A stretch of 64,000 nt of DNA from Streptomyces sp. 6-11-2 (GCF_006540305.1 NZ_BJOR01000001.1:7874001-7938000), one strand, 5' to 3'. Shown: positions 42,755 through 52,488, counted from the stretch's first letter. Notes: generated by a model not told the origin, from the sequence alone. Program-made: numbers and translations.

Positions 42755-43245
42755 CTACTCGTCCTCGACGTCCTCGGTCTCGTCGTGGCTGTGCGGGTCG
42801 CGCAGCTGACGCAGGCTCGGCGCGGTCGGCCGGGTGAAGGCGTAGCGGCCGAGGAAGTTGATGTGGTCGTACTGGAGCGGGGAGTGGCGGGCGAGCAGCT
42901 CGTCGGTGACGGGGAAGCCGTCGGCGGCGAGCTGCTTGACGGCGGCGTCGATGTAGAGGCTGTTGAGGGCCGGGCCGAGCGCGCCGAGCTGGTCCTCCAT
43001 GCCCTCGCGGTAGCGCTGGCGCAGTTCACCGCGCTGCCCGAAGAAGATCTTCCGGGCGAGGCGGTGGCGTGCCTCGGTGACGTTGAGCTGGGCGCCGATC
43101 ATGCACCGGTATCCCTCGTCGGACACGAACTGGAGCAGGCGCAGGGCCTTGAAGATCCGCCCGTAGTGGGCGAACGCGTCACCCAGACCGGTCGGCTTGC
43201 CGTCCCGGGAGAGCATGCGGATCAGGTCGTAGCCGCGGGTGTTGG
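42755..43245 (-). pseudogene. Tn3-family transposase C-terminal remnant (copy 1)
   Basis: The minus strand encodes TRGYDLIRMLSRDGKPTGLG, EYGR-like HYGRIFKALRLLQFVSDEGY, LARKIFFGQRGELRQRYREG and FLGRYAFTRP, the last ~155 residues of a Tn3-type DDE transposase. The catalytic Asp part is absent. It abuts a UTRA-domain fragment in a different frame near 43245, marking a rearrangement point. A related but diverged copy lies at 52489 in the opposite direction. Confidence 0.8.
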
Positions 43246-43484
43246 TCCTCGGTGGAGCGCGTCTCGACGAGCATCGGCGTGGTGGGGTCGACGTCGAATT
43301 CGGGTGCGTAGTCGTCGGCTGTGCACGCGGTCAGGACGGAGGAGCCCAGGATCGGGTGCAGTCCCAGGCGGCGCAGGGCCTGGTGCAGGGACCCGGTCTC
43401 CAGGTACCTCTCCCGCAGCATCGACTCCAGACTGACGTGCGCGGGCATCCCGCACCGGGCGATGCGGCGCGCCCTGTAGTCCAC
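43240..43484 (-). pseudogene. Fragment of a GntR-type regulator UTRA domain
   Basis: Reads RIARCGMPAHVSLESMLRER, ETGSLHQALRRLGLHPILGS and DVDPTTPMLVETRST, matching the UTRA ligand domain of HutC-type GntR proteins. The DNA-binding domain is missing and the 3' end runs into the Tn3 scar. Divergent from the Na+/H+ antiporter gene. Confidence 0.5.
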
Positions 43485-43567
43485 GGGCGCGAAGCGGCCG
43501 GTGAGCGGGGTGGCGTGGCAGGCTGGAAGCCTGTCGTGTGAACGTCCGACGTCCCGGAGCGCTGAGC

Positions 43568-45154
43568 GTGGATCAGTTGGCCCTGCTGTTCGTCGTGTTG
43601 CTGGGGGCCGTGATCAGCGTCCCGGTCGGCGACCGGTTCGGGCTGCCCGCGCCGGTCCTGATGACGCTGCTCGGGATCGTCCTCGCGGTGCTCGGCTTCG
43701 TGCCGAACGTCGACATCCCGCCCGCTCTGATCCTGCCCACCCTGCTGCCGCCGCTGCTCTACGCCGCCGTACGGCGTACCTCCTGGCGGCAGTTCACGGC
43801 GCACAAACGGCCGATCTTCCTGCTGGCCGTGGCGCTGGTGTTCGTCACCACCTTCTGTGTCGCCCTCGTCTCGCACGCCATCGTGCCGGGGCTGTCCGTC
43901 GCCGCGGCCGTGGCCCTGGGCGCGCTGGTCGCGCCGCCCGACCCGGTCGCGGCGACCGCGGTGGCCGGGCAGCTCGGGCTGCCGCGCCGCCTGGTGTCGA
44001 TCCTGGAGGGCGAGGGGCTGTTCAACGACGTCACCGCCATCGTCCTCTACCACGTGGCGATCGCCGCCGCCGTCAGCGGGGAGTTCTCGGCCTGGCGGGC
44101 CGGGCTGGACCTGGTGCTGTCCGCGGTGGTGGCGGTGGCCGTGGGCATGGCGCTCGGCTGGGGCACGAACAAGGTGCTGGACCTGCTGGGGGACCCGACC
44201 CTGCAGATCGGGCTGACGCTGCTCGTGCCGTACGCCTCCTACGTGCTGGCCGAGGAGCTCCACGGCTCCGGCGTCCTCGCCGTGCTCACCACCGCGCTGT
44301 TCCTCGCCGAGTACGCCGCCGACGCCGACGACGTGCTGACCCGGCTGGCCGGGCACACCGTCTGGGACGTCGTGGACACGCTCGTCACCGGGGTCGCGTT
44401 CGGGCTGATCGGCCTCGAACTGCACAACGCGCTGCGCACCGCCTCGGGCCGGTGGGGCGAGCTGCTGGGCTGGGCGGGCGCGGTCGTGGCCGTGGTGGTG
44501 CTCGTACGGCTGGTGTGGCTGCTTCCGGCCTCCTGGCTCACCAGACGGCTGCACGCGCTGCGGGACTACGAGGAGGACATCCCGATGACCTGGCGGGAGA
44601 GCGTCGTCATGTGGTGGTCCGGAATGCGCGGTGTGGCCTCGGTGGCGCTCGCCCTGGCCATTCCGCTGAAGACGGACAGCGGCGCGCCCTTCCCCGACCG
44701 GGACGAGATCGTGTTCATCGCCTTCGGGGTGATCATGGCGACGCTGGTGCTCCAGGGGCTCACACTGCCGTGGCTGGTCAAACGGCTGGGGGTGCGGGCG
44801 GACACCGAACGGGAGAAGGCGTTCGAGGAGGAGCTGGCGGCGCGGGCGGCGCGGGCGGCCAGGCGGCGGCTGCGGGAGATCGAGGCGGTCGAGGAACTGC
44901 CGGAGGAGCTGTCCGAGCAGATGCTGCGGCGGGCCTTCGACATCGGGCTGCGGATCAGCCCGCAGTGGGGCGAGGAGGAGCGCCGGGAGGGCCACGACAA
45001 GCGCGTACGGCGGCTGAAGCGGTTGCGGCGGATCCAGAGCGAGATGCTCAGCGCGGCGCGGCACGAGGTGCTGGCGGCGCGCCGGGAACCGGGGGCCGAC
45101 CCGGAGATCGTGGACCGGGTACTGCGCCACCTGGATGTACGCAGTCTGCGGTGA
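43568..45154 (+). CDS. Na+/H+ antiporter, CPA1 family
   Basis: About 528 aa with roughly 12 membrane helices. Hallmarks: FGLPAPVLMTLLGIVLA, GALVAPPDPVAATAVAGQLG (antiporter PDPVAA motif), LEGEGLFNDVTAIVLYHVAI (catalytic ND pair) and WWSGMRGVASVALALAIPL. A cytoplasmic tail of ~130 aa is rich in Arg and Glu and probably coiled-coil. The GTG at 43568 follows CGGAG; 43538 is an in-frame alternative. Exchanges protons for sodium or potassium at the cell membrane. Confidence 0.93.
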   Translation: MDQLALLFVVLLGAVISVPVGDRFGLPAPVLMTLLGIVLAVLGFVPNVDIPPALILPTLLPPLLYAAVRRTSWRQFTAHKRPIFLLAVALVFVTTFCVALVSHAIVPGLSVAAAVALGALVAPPDPVAATAVAGQLGLPRRLVSILEGEGLFNDVTAIVLYHVAIAAAVSGEFSAWRAGLDLVLSAVVAVAVGMALGWGTNKVLDLLGDPTLQIGLTLLVPYASYVLAEELHGSGVLAVLTTALFLAEYAADADDVLTRLAGHTVWDVVDTLVTGVAFGLIGLELHNALRTASGRWGELLGWAGAVVAVVVLVRLVWLLPASWLTRRLHALRDYEEDIPMTWRESVVMWWSGMRGVASVALALAIPLKTDSGAPFPDRDEIVFIAFGVIMATLVLQGLTLPWLVKRLGVRADTEREKAFEEELAARAARAARRRLREIEAVEELPEELSEQMLRRAFDIGLRISPQWGEEERREGHDKRVRRLKRLRRIQSEMLSAARHEVLAARREPGADPEIVDRVLRHLDVRSLR

Positions 45155-45293
45155 GCCCCGCTCGGGCCGACCGAGTGCAATCGACCCGCGATTGGTCCAT
45201 CTCGCCAACGGCAGGCGGCCCTTGGGATGCCCGAGCCACGAGGATGGTGCCGATGGCACGCCTGCCCGCGGTCAGGTTGCCGGTGACGATTGT

Positions 45294-46448
45294 TCAACGG
45301 GCGCCGCCATCAGGGTGCAGGACGACCTTGGTCCATCCGTTGTCACGGGCATCGAAGTGCTGGTAGGCCTCGGGGGCCCGGTGCAGCGGGAGTTCGTGGG
45401 AGACGATCCAGGACGGTGTGGCCTTGCCCTGCTGGATCAGGTTGCACAGCTGGCGGTTGTAGGCCTTGATGTTGGCCTGCCCGTTGCCGACCGACTGGCC
45501 CTTGAACCAGAACAGGCCGTAGTCGAAGGCGAATTCACCGTGCTGATACAGCTTGTCGGGGCTGCCGGGATCCTGGGGGATGAAGATGCCGACCACGCCG
45601 ATGGTGCCGGTGAACTTCACCGACTCCACCAGGTTGTTCAGCGTCATGTTGGGGTGTTCGTGGCCCTGGGGGTCGTGGGCCTGGTAGCCCACGCACTCAC
45701 AGCCCCGGTCCGCCCCGAGTCCGTTCGTGTGCTCGTTGACTTGGTCGACGGGCGAGGCCTTGGAGTCGTCGATGGGAATTGCCCCGATCTGCTCGGCCAG
45801 CGCCAGACGGTCCGGGTGGCGGTCCACGACCATGACCTTGGATGCGCTCTTGAGGTTCGCCGACAGTGCGGCCATCAGGCCGACCGGGCCGGCACCGTAG
45901 ATCACCACGGTGTCGCCGGGCCGTACCTTGGCCAGTTCCGTGCAGTGCCAACCGGTGGGGAAGACGTCGGAGAGCATCACGTAGTCGGTCTGCCGCTCCC
46001 GGGCCTCTTCCGGCAGGACCAGACAGTTGTGGTCACCGTAGGGCACGCGCAGCAGTTCGGCCTGCCCGCCGCTGTACGGGCCCATGTCGGCGAAGCCGTA
46101 GGCGGCACCAGCCGTCTTCGGATTGTCGGCAGTGGTCAGGCAGAACGCGGTCAGCCCCTGCTCGCAGTTCCGGCAGAAACCGCAACTGATGTTGAACGGC
46201 AGGCAGACCAGATCCCCGACCCTGACCCTGTCGACCCCGGCACCGACCTCGGTCACCTCCCCCAGGTTCTCGTGGCCGAATATCCGTCCCTGCTCGAAGT
46301 CGGTGCGGCCCTCATACATGTGCAGGTCCGAACCGCAGATGTTGGTGCTGGTGATCCTCACCAGCACATCGGTGGGCCGTTCGATGCGCGCGTCGAGGAC
46401 ATCCTTCACACTGACGGTGCGCGGCCCGTCATATACAACAGCCTTCAT
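45294..46448 (-). CDS. Zinc alcohol dehydrogenase, glutathione-independent formaldehyde dehydrogenase-like
   Basis: A 384-aa zinc MDR enzyme. Catalytic zinc motif NICGSDLHMYEG and GHENLGEVTEVGAG; structural zinc Cys set CGFCRNCEQGLTAFC; Rossmann loop VVIYGAGPVGLMAAL. Long insert (HDPQGHEHPNMTLNNLVESV) typical of formaldehyde dismutase/FdhA-type enzymes. Probably oxidises formaldehyde or other aldehydes with tightly bound NAD. Convergent with the antiporter gene. Confidence 0.92.
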   Translation of the reverse strand: MKAVVYDGPRTVSVKDVLDARIERPTDVLVRITSTNICGSDLHMYEGRTDFEQGRIFGHENLGEVTEVGAGVDRVRVGDLVCLPFNISCGFCRNCEQGLTAFCLTTADNPKTAGAAYGFADMGPYSGGQAELLRVPYGDHNCLVLPEEARERQTDYVMLSDVFPTGWHCTELAKVRPGDTVVIYGAGPVGLMAALSANLKSASKVMVVDRHPDRLALAEQIGAIPIDDSKASPVDQVNEHTNGLGADRGCECVGYQAHDPQGHEHPNMTLNNLVESVKFTGTIGVVGIFIPQDPGSPDKLYQHGEFAFDYGLFWFKGQSVGNGQANIKAYNRQLCNLIQQGKATPSWIVSHELPLHRAPEAYQHFDARDNGWTKVVLHPDGGAR

Positions 46449-46651
46449 GGCTTCCTCTTCAATTGCTTCACCACACGATGGCCGGCATCAGGAGCTGCAC
46501 GTGGGGATCAGGTCACTCTTGACGAGGACTCGTCCCGGACAGGCGCCGGAACGATCCCGCGCTCCGCAACGCCCTCGGCCGTCGGTGACCACTACCGCAC
46601 CACCGCTCTTCCACCCTCCCACCCTCATCAGGCGTGTCAAGCCGTCGTCGG

Positions 46652-46913
46652 GACTGTAAATCGTTCGGTGTAACTCCCGATCATGGAAGATGCATCGATG
46701 ACCAGTGAGAACGTGGCCGAGCACGAGGCTGTTGAGGCGGCAGCGGCTGTGTCGGCGAAGGCCGTGGACGACCAGCTGATCGACGAGCTGGTGAGCCGGG
46801 CCCAGGCCGAGGGTCTGCAGCTGACCGGCGAGGGCGGGCTGCTTCAGCAGCTGACCAAACGGCTGTTGGAGTCCGCCCTGGAGGGTGAGATAACCGAGGG
46901 CCCTACCCCTTGA
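46652..46913 (+). mobile_element. IS256-family element, 5' remnant cut by an IS3 element
   Basis: Starts at the terminal sequence GGGACTGTAAATCGTTCGGT, followed by the transposase N terminus from 46683 or 46698 (MTSENVAEHEAVEAAAAVSA, then LLQQLTKRLLESALEGEI). That N terminus normally continues into TDHLGYDK. Here it ends within a few codons at the IS3 border; the stop codon is the first three bases of the IS3 end (46911-46913). The rest of the IS256 is absent. Confidence 0.75.
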
Positions 46914-46966
46914 TCGTGGACACCCTGATCATTGGATCGTGAAGATCCATAGGACAGGAGTTCCCG

Positions 46967-47254
46967 TTGGGGACGTCGAAGTGCTCGCCTGAGTTCCGGG
47001 CCGATGCCGTCGCGCTGTACCACGCCAGCCCGGGTGGGACGTACGCGTCGGTGGCCAAGGACGTGGGCGTCAACCACGAGACGCTGCTCACGTGGGTTCG
47101 GGACGCCGAGCAGGCCGCCCGGCCCGGGGCCGTGGAGGCCACCGCGATGGAGAAGGAGAACCGTCAGCTGCGGGCGCGGGTGAAGGAACTCGAGCTCGAG
47201 CGGGAGATCCTGCGGAGGGCCGCGAAGTATTTTGCGGCCGAGACCAGCTGGTGA
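46967..47254 (+). CDS. IS3-family transposase orfA
   Basis: A 95-aa HTH protein (SPEFRADAVALYHASPGGTY, VAKDVGVNHETLLTWVRDAE) with a C-terminal leucine-rich coiled coil (ENRQLRARVKELELEREILR). A TTG start at 46967 follows AGGACAGGAG. Its stop overlaps the orfB GTG (GTGA). Intact. Confidence 0.92.
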   Translation: MGTSKCSPEFRADAVALYHASPGGTYASVAKDVGVNHETLLTWVRDAEQAARPGAVEATAMEKENRQLRARVKELELEREILRRAAKYFAAETSW

Positions 47255-48146
47255 GCAGCCGCTTCCAGTTCGTCGACGATCATCGTGGCCCCTTCGGCGT
47301 CAAGCGGCTGTGTCGGATGCTGCAGGTCTCGCGTTCCGGCTTCTACCGGCACCTGGCCGGCGCGCAAGCGCGGGCCGACCGGGCACGGGCCGATGCCGAG
47401 CTCGCTGAGCGCATCACCGAAATCCACCAGGAGTCCGACGGCACCTACGATCCCCGCGCGTCACCGCCGAGCTCCGGGACGGCGGCGAGCGGGTCAATCA
47501 CAAGCGGGTGGCACGCGTCATGAGGAGGTTCAACATCGTCGGGTTCCACCTGCGCAAGAAGGTCCGCACCACCATCCCCGAACCCTCTGCGACGCCGGTG
47601 CCGGACCTCCTGCAGCGCGACTTCACCGCGACCACGCCGAACACTCGCTACGTGGGCGACATAACCTACCTGCCGGTGGGAGGTGGCCAATTCCTTTATC
47701 TGGCAACGGTGTTGGACCTGTCCTCGAGACGACTGGCGGGCTGGTCGATCGCCGACCACATGCGCACCGAGCTGGTCACCGACGCGCTCAAGGCCGCGGC
47801 CGCGGCCCGGGGTGCCGACGGCCTGCGCGGGGCGATCTTCCACAGCGACAACGGGTCGCAATACGTCTCGAAGGAGTTCGCCCAGGTCTGCGGCGAACTC
47901 GGCGTGATCAGGTCACGTGGCGCGGTGGGCACGAGCGCGGACAACGCCGCCGCGGAATCGCTGAACGCGACCATGAAAAGAGAGACGCTCCAGGGGAGAA
48001 AACGGTGGAACGGGGCCCGTGAGGCCCGGCTCGCGGTCTTCCGATGGGCAACTCGCTACAACACCAGGCGAAGGCACTCCCGCCTCGGCCAGATCAGCCC
48101 GATCACTTACGAACAGCGATCAACTACGCTGGCCACCGCCGCGTAA
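47251..48146 (+). pseudogene. IS3-family transposase orfB with one-base deletion
   Basis: orfB starts VSSRFQFVDDHRGPFGVKRL and continues to GTYD, then shifts frame near 47452, where the expected GSPRVTAELRDGG lies one base out. The rest is open: YVGDITYLPVGGG (Asp), IFHSDNGSQYVSKEF (Asp), TSADNAAAESLNATMKRE (Glu) and RYNTRRRHSRLGQISPITYE. All catalytic residues survive but are not in one protein, so the copy is probably inactive. Confidence 0.85.
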
Positions 48147-48170
48147 CAACCAGTGTCCACGATCAAGGGT

Positions 48171-48965
48171 GAAGCCCCAGTGGTGCCTGACCCGGGACCG
48201 GTGGCACACCGGCTTCGTCGGCGCCCTCGGCCACGGCGGGCTTCTCGGACAAGTCGAGGGCCCACCGTCGCCGATGTCCTGGCCTGGCTCGCCACCACCA
48301 GCCTGGACTGGAGAAAGGGCATCGGCTATGTCGCCATCGACATGTCGGCCACCTACCGCGCCGCGATCCGCATCGGCCTGGCGCACGCCACCGTCGTGGT
48401 CGATCACTTCCACGTGGTCCAGCTCGCCAACAAGATGCTGTCCATGGTCAGGCGCCGCACCACCGCCGAGACCCGCGGCCGGCGCGGACGGGCGAGCGAC
48501 CCGGAGCGGAAGGCCAGACGACGGCTGCTGCGCAACCGCGGGGACCTCACCGACGACCAGTTCGCCACCATGTGGAACACGCTCCTGGGCGAGGGGAAGA
48601 TCGGGCAGACGCTACTGACGGCCTGGATCGCCAAAGACAACCTGCGCACCCTCCTCGCCCTGGCCCGCACCGGAGCCGACCGTCACCAAGTCGGCTACGC
48701 CCGCTGGAAATTCCTCACCTGGTGCGCGGACTCCGACATCCCCGAAGTCCGCCAGCTCGCCACCACCGTCGACCGCTGGTGGCCGGAGATCGCCGCGTTC
48801 ATCCACACCGGACACAGCAACGCCAAGAGCGAAGGGATCAACCGCGTGATCAAGCTCATCGCCCGCAACGTGTTCGGCTTCCGCAACCCCGCCAACCAAC
48901 GCCTACGTACACGCTGCGTCACCACCCGCCGGGCCCGCGGACACCTCCGCACCGCTCAACTTTGA
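48171..48965 (+). pseudogene. ISL3-family transposase, 5'-truncated and frameshifted
   Basis: One frame reads WCLTRDRWHTGFVGALGHGG, LLGQVEG, then after a one-base loss near 48275 a long open frame gives TVADVLAWLATTSLDWRKGI, VAIDMSATYRAAIRIGLAHA, VVDHFHVVQLANKML and HTGHSNAKSEGINRVIKLIA. These are the DDE parts of ISL3 transposases. The N-terminal zinc finger and HTH are missing, cut at the IS3 border. Confidence 0.85.
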
Positions 48966-49152
48966 AGACCCTCCTTACGCCGACTCTGTTGTCTCTCACG
49001 TCACAACAGGGCGAAGGTTGCCTGATGCGGCACTAGACACTCGCATCGTTGCAGCTCAGGGGCACCTTTTCCTAAATCCGGATCAGTTAATCCCGCCCTG
49101 CTCAATACCCGAGGCCGGGGCTTGACACGCGCATTCCCCCGCTCCGCACGGA

Positions 49153-49204
49153 CGCCTGCCCGGGCCACTGCCTCGCATCGGCAACGCAGTGGCCCAGGCA
49201 GGTG
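49153..49204 (-). terminator. Hairpin terminator of the secreted-protein gene
   Basis: 19-base arms at 49153-49171 and 49186-49204 pair with two wobble or mismatch positions around a 14-base loop, 8 bp past the stop at 49212. Confidence 0.65.
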
Positions 49205-49211
49205 TGCTGCG

Positions 49212-49664
49212 CTACTTGCGGAGGCTCTTGGTGTCGATGCGGAAGACCTGGTGGCCGCGGTTCACATCGACGAAGAGCTTCATCTTCCCCGAGCTGAAGG
49301 TCAAAGTGACGATGGCCTCGGTGTTGCGGCCGATGCTGCCGTTGTCGGCGACCTTCCAGGCGAGCGGCACGTTCTGGGCGCGCAGGACGCCGTTGGCGTG
49401 GTTCTTCGCTTCCCAGGCGTTCAGCCTCTTCTGGAAGCCGGCGGTGAGGTAGTGGCTGCGCAGGGCCTTCCCGAGGTGGCCGCTGTCCTCGTCGATCAGC
49501 GCATCGATGTAGGCGCCGTAGAAGTCGGCGACGCGGGTGAGGTTGTCGGACGGCTTGCCGCTGACGCTGCGCGGGGTCCCGGCGGAGGCCTGGACGGCGG
49601 TGCCGAGACCGAGGCCGACGGTGAGGACGCCGGCGACGAGAGCGGTGCGGGTCTTACTGTTCAT
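49212..49664 (-). CDS. Secreted protein of unknown function
   Basis: A 150-aa exported protein. Residues 1-29 are a signal peptide (MNSKTRTALVAGVLTVGLGL, cleavage near ASAGT). The mature part reads VADFYGAYIDALIDEDSGHL, LRSHYLTAGFQKRLNAWEAK and TEAIVTLTFSSGKMKLFVDV, an alpha-plus-beta fold without Cys, similar to small secreted Streptomyces proteins of DUF3828-like shape. No enzymatic motif. It has its own hairpin terminator. Confidence 0.75.
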   Translation of the reverse strand: MNSKTRTALVAGVLTVGLGLGTAVQASAGTPRSVSGKPSDNLTRVADFYGAYIDALIDEDSGHLGKALRSHYLTAGFQKRLNAWEAKNHANGVLRAQNVPLAWKVADNGSIGRNTEAIVTLTFSSGKMKLFVDVNRGHQVFRIDTKSLRK

Positions 49665-49779
49665 GTCTGTTCTCCGTTTTCGAATGGTCGAATGGCCGAA
49701 TGGCCGGGCTGTGCTGCGGAGGTCGGTTCCGGGCCGCCCCTGCGACCCCGTGACGGGAGGAGGGCCCCGGACGGCCCCG

Positions 49780-50336
49780 TCAGCGGAGCCTGTCCGCGGC
49801 CTTGGCGGCCGTCTGCTGGAAAGCCTTCACGGGAGCGCCCTCGAAGCCGCCGAACTGTGCCCCGTGCAGGACCCTGACGATGCGGCCGTCCCGGCCGACC
49901 GACAGCAGGCGGACGTCGCCCGCACCCCAGGAGGTCTCGGTGAGGACACCGCAGACGCGGGAGCCCTCCTCGACGGACAGCTTCCGCAGTCCTTGCCGGT
50001 GGCTCGGTGCCCGGGCCCCGCCGCTCGGTGCGGTCGCGCAGGACGTGATGCCCCTGTTCAGCCACGAGGCCGGCTGCTTCCCCCAGCAGGTCCCGGGCAG
50101 GACCACGGTGATCCGTCGGGCGTTCGTGTCCAGGCCGGTGCGGCGGCAGGTCCGCGGCCGCTACGCCGGCGGTGACCTTGCCGGCCGTCCAAGACGAGAT
50201 GGAGCGCGGCGGCAGGTCCGCGGCCGCCAGGAAAGCCAGGCGCCTCCAAAGCGGCGGCGGCCGGTCCGGCGAGCGCCACGGCCAGACCCGTGACGGCGCC
50301 TGCGAGGAGCGGACCTGCTCGGGTGCGCTCACGCAT
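49780..50336 (-). pseudogene. Frameshifted secreted protein gene
   Basis: The start MRERTRAGPLLAGAVTGLAV is a signal peptide. The mature part jumps frames: AAADLPPRSISSWTAGKVTA, then LDTNARRITVVLPGTCWGKQ, then LSVEEGSRVCGVLTETSWGA and LLSVGRDGRIVRVLHGAQFG. These resemble one Streptomyces secreted family. A 22-bp direct repeat (50140-50161 and 50206-50227) with a 66-bp period suggests an internal duplication took part in the damage. Confidence 0.6.
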
Positions 50337-50578
50337 GACTGTCCCCCCGGTGAATGAGTGCGGTGAACGCATGAGTGCAGTGCATGCGTCTCGGACGTCG
50401 CCTGCCGCCAGTTGGCCGGTCCGGCCCTGGTCGGTGCGACACCCAGAGCATCGGCGTCACCGCAGCCCCGCGCAACGACTGACGCCCTCTTGGCGACGGT
50501 GGAACCATCCCAGCCCATCTGACGTGCAGGTATGTGAGTGCCTGGAATGCGGGATCGCAGGCGGACAACGGGGGAACA

Positions 50579-51904
50579 GTGCCGATTCGAGACGATGCCG
50601 AGGAGTTCGCGGCGCTGCTGCGCCGGCTGAAGGACCGCACGGACCGCAGCTACGGTTCCCTGGCCCGCCGCCTCACCATGAACACCTCCACACTGCACCG
50701 GTACTGCGCGGGCGAGGCGGTGCCTCAGGACTTCGCGCCCGTGGAGCGGCTCGCGGCCTTCTGCGAGGCGACACCGCAGGAGCGGCTCGAACTGCACCGG
50801 CTGTGGCTGTCGGCGGTGGCGGCTCGGCAGCGGGCGCGTACGGCCGCTTCGGCACCGCCACCCGCAGCGATCCCCGCACCCGCAGCGGTCCCGGACCGGG
50901 CGCTCGCCGAGGAGAACAGTCCCGCAGAGCAGCCCGGGAACGATCCCGACCCGGACAGGCCCGTCCCCTCCCCCCCTCCCAGCCCCTGGCACCGCCGCCG
51001 ACGGATCCTGGCGTCCACCGCTGCCGCCTGCGCACTGCTCGCTGCTGCGGGCAGCGTGTCCGTCCTGTCGGGCGGCCACTCCCTTGAGGCGGACGCCTCC
51101 GGCTCCGCCGGCCCGCGGACGACCGCCCCCGGCGCACCCCAACGTCCGGCGAAACCGTCAGCCACCGCCTCCCTCTCCCCTTCCCGGAGGTCCGCGCCGC
51201 CCGGCCCCCCGCAGAAGGCCCCCGCCCCGTCCGCCACCGGCAGCGGTCCCGCCTCGGCCGCGAAGCCGGCCACCGGCCTGCCCCTCACCTGGAGCGCCGA
51301 CTCCCAGGTCTGGGACATGGGCTGCAGCTACGATTACGTCATCGACAAGCCGCCCGCACACGTGCCTCCACCGCCGGTGCAGCAGGACGCCGGGGCGTGG
51401 GCGGCGACGCAGGGCGCAGTGCCCGGGGGGCAGACGTTGGTGCAGGTCACGGTGCAGGGGCGGTCGTCCACGGCCGTGGTCCTGGAGGCGCTGCGCGTCC
51501 GCATCGCCAACCGCGGCAACCCGGCCGCCGGGAGCGCGTACGCCATGGACCAGGGCTGCGGCAGCGAGCTGGCACCCCGCCGCTTCACCGTGGACCTCGA
51601 TGTCGACCGCCCTGTCATCCGTGCGAGGAGCGGCTCCGGCACAGGACACGCTATCGCGGCCGTGGACTTCCCGTACCGCGTCTCCGCCGAGGACGCGGAG
51701 GTGCTGCAGGTCGTCGCGGCGACAGAGCTCTACGACGCCCGCTGGTACCTCGAACTCGACTGGTCCTCCCAGGGCCGCACCGGCACGATCCGCATCGACG
51801 ACCACGGCCACCCGTTCCGCACCACCAGCATCAAGGGAGCACCGCACTACTGGTACGGCAGAAACCGCGCAGGCGAGCGTGCCTGGGTCCCGTACGACGG
51901 CTGA
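50579..51904 (+). CDS. Membrane-tethered HTH protein with extracytoplasmic beta domain
   Basis: A 441-aa one-component-like protein. Residues ~5-75 form an XRE-type HTH (DRSYGSLARRLTMNTSTLHR, PVERLAAFCEATPQERLEL). A Pro/Ala-rich linker leads to a single membrane helix near residue 145 (ILASTAAACALLAAAG). Outside the cell follows a Pro/Ser/Ala-rich stalk and a ~200-aa beta domain with two Cys (DMGCSYDYVID, DQGCGSELAPRRF). The GTG at 50579 follows GGGGGAA. Probably senses an external signal; target unknown. Confidence 0.8.
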   Translation: MPIRDDAEEFAALLRRLKDRTDRSYGSLARRLTMNTSTLHRYCAGEAVPQDFAPVERLAAFCEATPQERLELHRLWLSAVAARQRARTAASAPPPAAIPAPAAVPDRALAEENSPAEQPGNDPDPDRPVPSPPPSPWHRRRRILASTAAACALLAAAGSVSVLSGGHSLEADASGSAGPRTTAPGAPQRPAKPSATASLSPSRRSAPPGPPQKAPAPSATGSGPASAAKPATGLPLTWSADSQVWDMGCSYDYVIDKPPAHVPPPPVQQDAGAWAATQGAVPGGQTLVQVTVQGRSSTAVVLEALRVRIANRGNPAAGSAYAMDQGCGSELAPRRFTVDLDVDRPVIRARSGSGTGHAIAAVDFPYRVSAEDAEVLQVVAATELYDARWYLELDWSSQGRTGTIRIDDHGHPFRTTSIKGAPHYWYGRNRAGERAWVPYDG

Positions 51905-51972
51905 AGGCCTTCGTTTGGATCGCCCGGCAGACCGGAGGAAGATTCCGGCGATGTGAAGCTCACCTCCCGCGC

Positions 51973-52404
51973 CTACGACGGGCTGGCGAAGATCCTGGCG
52001 GCGTTGCGCTCACACGACGCCCAGGTGGTCGAGCGGCTGGCCGCTGCCCAGGTCCAGAACCGCAGCCCCAAGGGCCGCCAGGGTTGGAGGGGGGACGGCG
52101 TGAACGCCGGCGGCTGCGCCCCGGGCACCGCGAACTGCGACTCGTGGTCGCACGCCTGGGCATACACCCCAGCAGCGGAGAACACGATGGCGTAGTCGTT
52201 GCCGGCGCCGTCCCTCATCGAGGCCATCTCCTCGCCCGGCGACCAGCCGGAATCGAAGGAGTAGTACCTCCACTCCCACTCAGGGCTCAGAACGGCATCC
52301 AACATCGCCAGGGACCTGGACCGATCGCGGACCGTCGCGATGGCGGGCAGCTGCTTGATCACTTCATACACCGACGCGGAGCCATCCAAGCGAAGCCCAC
52401 TCAC
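51973..52404 (-). CDS. Hypothetical protein with probably replaced C terminus
   Basis: A 143-codon frame. Residues 1-105 are convincing (VIKQLPAIATVRDRSRSLAM, SPEWEWRYYSFDSGWSPGEE, MASMRDGAGNDYAIVFSAAG) and match a recurrent Streptomyces hypothetical family. After about 52090 the frame becomes Arg/Ser-rich and the plus strand reads more like protein (LTSRAYDGLAKILAALRSHD, VVERLAAAQVQN). A recombination junction probably replaced the 3' end. Confidence 0.55.
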   Translation of the reverse strand: MSGLRLDGSASVYEVIKQLPAIATVRDRSRSLAMLDAVLSPEWEWRYYSFDSGWSPGEEMASMRDGAGNDYAIVFSAAGVYAQACDHESQFAVPGAQPPAFTPSPLQPWRPLGLRFWTWAAASRSTTWASCERNAARIFASPS

Positions 52405-52488
52405 ACCCGCCGCACCGGCCCCACAGTCACCGCACCCTCACAACACGCCGAAGGATGATCAACTTGAACTGTCCACATAAACTCGGAC

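Larger units (their letters stand above)
46911..48166 (+). mobile_element. IS3-family insertion sequence
   Basis: Ends TGATCGTGGACAC (46911-46923) and its complement (48154-48166) give the TG...CA termini of IS3 elements. It carries orfA and orfB, the latter broken. Flanks CCCCT and AGGGT show no target duplication, so a rearrangement probably followed insertion: IS256 lies on the left and ISL3 on the right. Confidence 0.85.

Noticed and set aside
43331..45259. 642-codon minus-strand frame
   Set aside because: His/Gln/Arg-rich antisense of the Na+/H+ antiporter, without any recognisable domain.
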